Of a DNA stretch of 64,000 nt, positions 59,495 through 64,000 are shown in pieces. Origin of the DNA: UBA2779 sp965232165 (GTDB lineage: Bacteria; Spirochaetota; Spirochaetia; DSM-2461). Position 1 is the stretch's first letter. Every line of letters begins with the position of its first letter. The stretch is taken from contig CBDDOY010000002.1 of NCBI GenBank assembly GCA_965232165.1, positions 372,001 to 436,000 of the forward strand, in the 5' to 3' direction. Under the pieces are notes generated by a model. That model saw only the letters and a list, made by a program, of their open reading frames with translations. It did not search any database and was not told where the DNA came from. The position numbers were made by a program, and so were the translations under genes.

Positions 59495-61483
59495 GTGTCC
59501 GCAGGATTTATGAACAAGTTAAAACTGATTTTGGGAACCTACAACACTGTTCCATCTGGTGAAAACGCACTTTACTTCGAACAAGCCTACCAGAAGGCGT
59601 TCAAACCGTTTCTGCATGCCGTATACAATCATTCAGATATTCCCATCACTCTCTACTATTCCGGCGCCCTGCTGGAATGGCTGGATAAGCAGCATCCGGA
59701 ATTCCTTCTCGTATTAAATGAGTTAACAGGCAAGAAGTCCATAGAAATTCTCGGCGGCGCCTATTGGGAACCCATGTTGACCTTGATTCCCTCGTCGGAC
59801 CGTATAGGCCAGATAGAAATGATGACCACCTATTTGAGGAAGAAGTTTGGAAAGCGCTCACGAGGCATTTGGATATCTGGGCAAGTCTGGGAACCTCAGC
59901 TTTCTACGGCGTTACGTTCCTGCGGGATGGATTATGTCTTTCTTTCGGAGACGGTATTTCCACAGTCGGCCAATGGCGGGATTCAAATGCCGGTTGTCGG
60001 GGAGGATCAGGGGAAAACGGTCATCATATTTCCCGTTCTGGACAGTCTTGCGGGTCAGTTTCTACGAGTTCCGCCAGAGGAAATAATAGAATTGCTGCAT
60101 GGCATGATTCCCGCCGGGCAAAGGGATGTCGTCGTTTCGCTTATGCTCAACGGCCTGTCCCTTGGCGGGAATGGCACGGGTAAGACTTGTTATGACGATA
60201 AATGGCTTGAGCGGTTTTTCCGGCTGCTGGGCGATTCCCATTCATGGATCGAGTGTGTTCATCCAAGGCAGTATCTCAAGGATTCCAAGTTCATCATGGA
60301 GAAGGCTTATCTCACGGGACCGACTTATGAATCTCTGATGGAATGGGCCCTGCCGGAACCTCAGGCAAAGAACGCTCTCCTGGCAGATAGACCGCACTCC
60401 TCGTATCGAAATTTCTTATCCAAATACAGGGAAAGCTGCCTCCTTTATTCCAAGATGATGTACGTCGTCATCCTCACCAATCAAGTACGCAGTGATAAAT
60501 CCCGCAGGAAAAACGCCCGGGAGGAACTCTGGCGAGGGCAGGAACACTGCGCCTACTGGCATGGTCCTTCCGGCGGCATATATAATGGCGCCCTTCGGCA
60601 TCATGCCTTCAGCGTGCTGATAGAGGCGGAAAAAGGCACACGGGAGCGGGGTATTTTCAAGTCTGCCCTGACTTCAATCGATTTCGATATGGATGGCGAG
60701 CGGGAATTCCTCTATCATGGTGTGAATTTGAATGCCTATATTCACAGCGTCGGCGGCATGATATTTGAGCTGGACTACCTTCCTATTGCGAGAAATTACC
60801 TCGCAACCTTCGCCCGATATGAGGAAGAGTACCACCTGCCGGAGGTTGTTTCACAGGGTTATGACAGTTATCCGCGCCATGCCTTCATGGATCATGTGTT
60901 TCAGGGCAAACCTGAGGAGGGATCATTCAGACGGAACAGCCCCTTCCCCCTGATACAGTACACTCCTTGTGAAGTGGTTCGGGATAAACCCAAGGTGTCA
61001 TTTTGTGCCATTGGACCGGCTGACGGCATCGATGATGCGTTGAAGATTGACAAGACCTATGAATTCCACCGAAGCACGCTCTCAGTGGAATACACACTCA
61101 CCAATCTGACCCACCGAACTCTGAATTTCTCTTGGGGGACAGAGATAAATCTGGCCGTGTCCGAAGAAGCGGAACACCGGAAAATCTATCTGAATACGGA
61201 TTCTCCCGGCGATATTGCAGATGCGGATAGCGGATCGGAAGCCCAGATATCGAGTTGGGTCATATTAGACGATGCAAGAAACGTTATCATACAGCTTGCT
61301 CTTTCTGCGCCATCTCGGCTGTGGTGGAGACCGGTGTTTGCCGACTACAAAGCCGGCGGGGAGTTGGTCCATGCCTGTCAGTCGAGTTGTTTCATGCCAT
61401 ATTGGGATTTGAAGATTCCACCCCATGGCTCATGGGGGATAGGGGTCTCTATGCAGATTGTCCGGTTCAAGAAATCGGTTTGA
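59495..61483 (+). CDS. GH57-fold protein (4-alpha-glucanotransferase/alpha-amylase-like) without the catalytic residues
   Basis: The 662-residue protein has the GH57 layout: an N-terminal (beta/alpha)7 domain (VYNHSDIPITLYYSGALLEW, LGGAYWEPMLTLIPSSDRIG), a DUF1925-like middle and a DUF1926-like C-terminal beta domain (LSVEYTLTNLTHRTLNFSWG, FMPYWDLKIPPHGSWGIGVS). In active enzymes the nucleophile is the Glu of a TERVW motif; here that position reads SGQVWEP. The acid/base Asp of HDDGEKFG is also gone (LMLNGLSLGGNG). The protein is therefore probably not a glucanotransferase but may still bind glucans. It is likely in the same direction as, but separate from, the rnf operon (45-bp gap). Confidence 0.75.
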   Translation: MSAGFMNKLKLILGTYNTVPSGENALYFEQAYQKAFKPFLHAVYNHSDIPITLYYSGALLEWLDKQHPEFLLVLNELTGKKSIEILGGAYWEPMLTLIPSSDRIGQIEMMTTYLRKKFGKRSRGIWISGQVWEPQLSTALRSCGMDYVFLSETVFPQSANGGIQMPVVGEDQGKTVIIFPVLDSLAGQFLRVPPEEIIELLHGMIPAGQRDVVVSLMLNGLSLGGNGTGKTCYDDKWLERFFRLLGDSHSWIECVHPRQYLKDSKFIMEKAYLTGPTYESLMEWALPEPQAKNALLADRPHSSYRNFLSKYRESCLLYSKMMYVVILTNQVRSDKSRRKNAREELWRGQEHCAYWHGPSGGIYNGALRHHAFSVLIEAEKGTRERGIFKSALTSIDFDMDGEREFLYHGVNLNAYIHSVGGMIFELDYLPIARNYLATFARYEEEYHLPEVVSQGYDSYPRHAFMDHVFQGKPEEGSFRRNSPFPLIQYTPCEVVRDKPKVSFCAIGPADGIDDALKIDKTYEFHRSTLSVEYTLTNLTHRTLNFSWGTEINLAVSEEAEHRKIYLNTDSPGDIADADSGSEAQISSWVILDDARNVIIQLALSAPSRLWWRPVFADYKAGGELVHACQSSCFMPYWDLKIPPHGSWGIGVSMQIVRFKKSV

Positions 61484-62687
61484 GTTTTCTGTAGATGGCT
61501 TGAATCCATTGCTGGGATTTTGTGTAGTAAACCTTGGAAGCAATTGTGAAAGTTGCCAGTGCATCTTGGTAATGCCCTAGAAAGTACAGCGCCTGTCCCT
61601 GATAATACAGTATACGGCTCTTGGTCTCAGGATTTAGGCCATTAGACGATGAGAGGACAAATAGCTCCGTCTCGGCATTATTCCAGTCTTGCTTTGCGAA
61701 TGGACCCGTGAGAATTGCCTGTAAGGCCTGTTGTCTGCGATTATTGGATGGACCACGGTCAATTTCCATGATTTGCGGAGTCGGCTCATCTGACGGCTTG
61801 TTTTTTTTGATCGATTTGATTATCGATTTGATTGTATGCTCCGCCTCGGCGCCCAAGGGTATTCGCTGCGGCAGATCTCCGGTGATGTCGGGAACAAACG
61901 TTCCATCCTGCATCATCCCTGAGAGTCTGATTTCCGGCAGAGGAGTGGGGCGGTAAGTCTTTGCCTCATCATCCTCGGCATAGGTTGCAATGATGGGATG
62001 AGTGAGTTTGATGAAATCCAGTATTTGACTGTAGGCAGAATCAAATAGTTCTGCATCCACCGCGGCATAGTAATAGGGAATTCCCGGTATGGGCTTGTCC
62101 TCAAGCCTTCCGGTTCTCCCCGTTGTGCGTCCGATGATGGCGGTATAATCCAGTACTTTGGGATTGTCTATGAATTTAATGCTCCTGAAAACAATGATCT
62201 CCCGGTCTTCTTTGTCAGTGCTGTATTGCAGTTCTAACTGGGAATTCCTTTGTTCCACCCTAATATCGATGATCCGTGCGATTCCATCTCTGAAATCATC
62301 GGACGATTCCACTTGCACAGGGAGGGGGAAGGCATTGCGCCAATCTTGAAAGTTAGCATATATCCTGGGGTCGGTTACTATCATGACGGCATACCACCAG
62401 TCGCGCCCGCCCGGCGGAGTATCAACGAAGGATTCTACATTTGGGGATACATCCCCAAGAACCGTTGCCTTGGAATAGTTTTGTTCGGTGATACTCCTGT
62501 AGTAGCGTAGAACTCGATAACGTTCTTTCGAGATTTCATCATTGTCTCTCCATGTTAGTACAACCTCGGATCCATTCGTTTCAACCCCAATATCTGAAAC
62601 ATAGAGCATTGGGGTTTGCGCGGACAAACCGGTCACACCAAGGCCCATGAGGCAGATCAATATCCTAGTCAGCTTCATCAATTTCAT
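61467..62687 (-). CDS. Secreted FnIII-like/TPR protein
   Basis: The 406-residue protein has a signal peptide (TRILICLMGLGVTGLSAQTP), two fibronectin type III-like segments (VETNGSEVVLTWRDNDEISK with YRVLRYYRSI, and VEQRNSQLELQYSTDKEDRE with IVFRSIKFI), a linker with PEIRLSGMMQDGTFVPDITG, and a C-terminal TPR-like helical part (RILYYQGQALYFLGHYQDAL, ATFTIASKVYYTKSQQWIQA). It is probably periplasmic and involved in protein contacts. The gene is convergent with the GH57 gene and overlaps it by 17 bases at the 3' end. Confidence 0.65.
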   Translation of the reverse strand: MKLMKLTRILICLMGLGVTGLSAQTPMLYVSDIGVETNGSEVVLTWRDNDEISKERYRVLRYYRSITEQNYSKATVLGDVSPNVESFVDTPPGGRDWWYAVMIVTDPRIYANFQDWRNAFPLPVQVESSDDFRDGIARIIDIRVEQRNSQLELQYSTDKEDREIIVFRSIKFIDNPKVLDYTAIIGRTTGRTGRLEDKPIPGIPYYYAAVDAELFDSAYSQILDFIKLTHPIIATYAEDDEAKTYRPTPLPEIRLSGMMQDGTFVPDITGDLPQRIPLGAEAEHTIKSIIKSIKKNKPSDEPTPQIMEIDRGPSNNRRQQALQAILTGPFAKQDWNNAETELFVLSSSNGLNPETKSRILYYQGQALYFLGHYQDALATFTIASKVYYTKSQQWIQAIYRKLKPIS

Positions 62688-62849
62688 TATCGGCCAATAT
62701 CCGTTGCATCAGTACCTAATCTACTCCTTGAGCGGGCGGAGAATCTCTTCGTCAATTTCCCAAGGCTATTTCATAGTGGCATCTTTAGCAAGCAATCATG
62801 TTACGACAAGATTTGATGGGAATCTTGTCCGTGAAACTGATTTTCTTGG

Positions 62850-62948
62850 CAGAAACGGCGGCTTGCGGCGGCCGGAGTGATGGCCATGCGTCCAGAACTC
62901 CTGGTATTGGACGAGCCCTTCACCGGCTTGGACTGGCCAGTTGCTTAG
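62850..62948 (+). pseudogene. Fragment of a CbiO/EcfA-type ABC ATPase
   Basis: One frame reads QKRRLAAAGVMAMRPELLVL then DEPFTGLDWPVA and a stop: the end of the signature motif plus Walker B of an ECF-type ATPase. The rest of the gene is missing. Upstream, 62690-62780 resembles a degraded family A copy (CTTCGTCAATTTCCCAAGGC). Confidence 0.6.
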
Positions 62949-63184
62949 ATGTGCCCCGAACCTTGTGTTCATCTCTAAACCTGGCTGCACAGGGGGGCTG
63001 TAGCGATTAAACTTCACCCCGGGATTACGCCACTGACTGAACCAGGTCTTGCTCTCTTCCTCACCCAGTCTGAGCTTGCTCAGGAATGGACGCTTCAGCC
63101 AATACTTGCCGATTATTTTGTCCAGGTCTGTTCGCCTAGCGCTGGTCTCTTACACGTGGGTTGTCATGTCGTTTCCCTACTAAA
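62949..63184. other. No gene recognised
   Basis: The 236 bp between the ABC fragment and repeat A copy 5 contain no supported coding frame or structure. Confidence 0.6.
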
Positions 63185-63347
63185 GGGCACCTCTAAAAAA
63201 CAACTTTAGGAAATTGACGAAGAAATTTTTTGTCGATACAAGGCGGCAAAAGCTAAGGGCGTAGCTGGGCTTAGTTGAGTATTTTGACAACGCAGTAGCG
63301 GCGGAAAAGATCGAGTCAAGAACTAAATGGGTTTTTTAGAGGCGCCC
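63185..63347 (+). repeat. Palindromic repeat family A, copy 5
   Basis: 163 bp between GGGCACCTCTAAAAAAC and GGTTTTTTAGAGGCGCCC, with TAAA on both sides. Confidence 0.93.
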
Positions 63348-63412
63348 TAAAGGATGACTGGGGCTGTTTCTTTCAAACACCAAGCTTTTGGGCATTATCA
63401 AAATGACAATCA

Positions 63413-63529
63413 GCGCAAGGGATTGCAGCGGAAATGCCGCTGGCTGCCCCGGCGATTGGCAATGAGCCGGAGAGCAGGCAGCCAGATTAAGGCATTGGAG
63501 CGAAAAGCCCGACCCGAAGGGTTGCGCCC
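63413..63529 (+). repeat. Palindromic repeat family B, copy 4
   Basis: 117 bp, GCGCAAGGGATTGCAGCGG to GGGTTGCGCCC; two or three base changes from the 21356 copy. Confidence 0.85.
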
Positions 63530-63595
63530 ATATATTGATTTTTGAAAGCTGCGGAACACTGGCTGGGAACAAAGGCCCCGACAGTGTGCCGTATG

Positions 63596-63625
63596 CCGCC
63601 AAAGACGAGTTCTGACACAGCCCCA
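63596..63625 (-). mobile_element. IS1182/repeat C end fragment
   Basis: The minus strand reads GGGGCTGTGTCAGAACTCGT followed by CTTTGGCGG. This is the same end as repeat C and close to the inverted repeat of the IS1182 element at 19378. Confidence 0.7.
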
Positions 63626-63642
63626 GTGCGTCGGCTCTTCGC

Positions 63643-64000
63643 TTAGCCCGTCGCGTTTACAACGGCCTGGGCTGCCGCCAGCCGGGCAATGGGGATGCGG
63701 AAGGGGGAGCAGGAAACGTAGTTCAGGCCTGCCCCATAACAAAAGGCGATGGAGTCCGGATCGCCTCCATGCTCGCCACAGATTCCGGTCTTGAGATCGT
63801 TTTTCACGCTGCGGCCCTTGACTACACCCATCTCCACCAGTTGACCGACTCCCACGGTATCAAGGGATTGGAAGGGGTCTGTCTTCAATATCTTCTTTTC
63901 AACGTATTCGGGGACGAAGCTGCCCACATCATCACGGCTGAAACCGAAGGCCATCTGGGTTAAGTCGTTGGTGCCGAATGAGAAGAAGTCGGCATGTGGA
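63643..64000 (-). CDS. ppdK: Pyruvate, phosphate dikinase, C-terminal part
   Basis: The minus-strand frame is open to the window edge and gives the last ~118 residues: ADFFSFGTNDLTQMAFGFSR, YVEKKILKTDPFQSLDTVGV, GRSVKNDLKTGICGEHGGDP with the catalytic Cys, and GLNYVSCSPFRIPIARLAAA. This is the PEP/pyruvate-binding domain of the dikinase, which interconverts pyruvate and phosphoenolpyruvate using ATP/AMP and phosphate or pyrophosphate. The 3' end is normal; the start lies outside the window. Confidence 0.95.
   Translation of the reverse strand, partial: PHADFFSFGTNDLTQMAFGFSRDDVGSFVPEYVEKKILKTDPFQSLDTVGVGQLVEMGVVKGRSVKNDLKTGICGEHGGDPDSIAFCYGAGLNYVSCSPFRIPIARLAAAQAVVNATG

Overview
The window looks like one contig from a spirochaete, most likely treponeme-like. 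The evidence is a four-gene riboflavin importer of the RfuABCD type behind an FMN riboswitch, an Rnf operon in the order C-D-G-E-A-B with a conserved-looking membrane gene in front of it, an integron whose integrase reads in the same direction as its cassettes (the arrangement known from Treponema denticola), and a diversity-generating retroelement (DGR) with an HRDC-type accessory gene. The assignment is inferred from gene content; there is no rRNA in the window.

Layout. 1-10.1 kb is an integron. A cassette and attC lie at the left edge. They are followed by an AT-rich BstYI-like restriction-modification pair, scraps of IS1634 and IS3 elements, an excisionase-like pseudogene overlapping the integrase gene intI (3806-4864), and then a same-strand cassette array: DUF1801, DUF4160+DUF2442, methyltransferase, HicB, PIN plus partner, RsgA, HicB again, MORN, and a truncated last cassette. 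The array ends in an IS481 scrap interrupted by a small palindromic repeat.

10.3-21.3 kb is the most interesting part: a DGR. It has an HRDC accessory gene (15670-16122), a reverse transcriptase with the DGR signature IGNLTSQ (16119-17129), a 134-bp template repeat (17113-17246) that overlaps the RT stop codon, and matching variable repeats at the 3' ends of two intact formylglycine-generating-enzyme-fold (FGE, C-type-lectin-like) genes (11050-11183 and 19127-19260), plus decayed copies at 14.0-15.2 kb. Differences between template and variable repeats fall almost only at template adenines. The main target is a secreted caspase-PEGA-FGE protein. The region is closed by 168-bp direct repeats and an intact IS1182 element.

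21.6-39.8 kb is mainly core genome: an MMPL/LolA-like/beta-barrel envelope operon, a small multidrug-export family protein, a UPF0158-GNAT fusion, tRNA-Glu and tRNA-Lys, rfuABCD, gpmI, dsbD and a nitroreductase. 39.9-48.3 kb is a second caspase island: two more caspase-like proteins, one after a broken WD40 region and one an ankyrin lipoprotein, with proteins carrying 11- and 15-residue helical repeats, a DUF4384/LPP20-like protein and a broken coiled-coil protein. 48.6-64 kb returns to core genes: rpsD, eda, a P-loop/Gls24-like protein, rnfCDGEAB, a GH57-fold protein without recognisable catalytic residues, a secreted FnIII/TPR protein and the 3' end of ppdK.

Two families of short palindromic repeats are scattered through the window. 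Family A (about 163 bp, ends GGGCACCTCTAAAAAAC, 4-bp target duplications) has inserted twice into the extreme 5' ends of envelope-protein genes without breaking the reading frame. Family B is about 118 bp.
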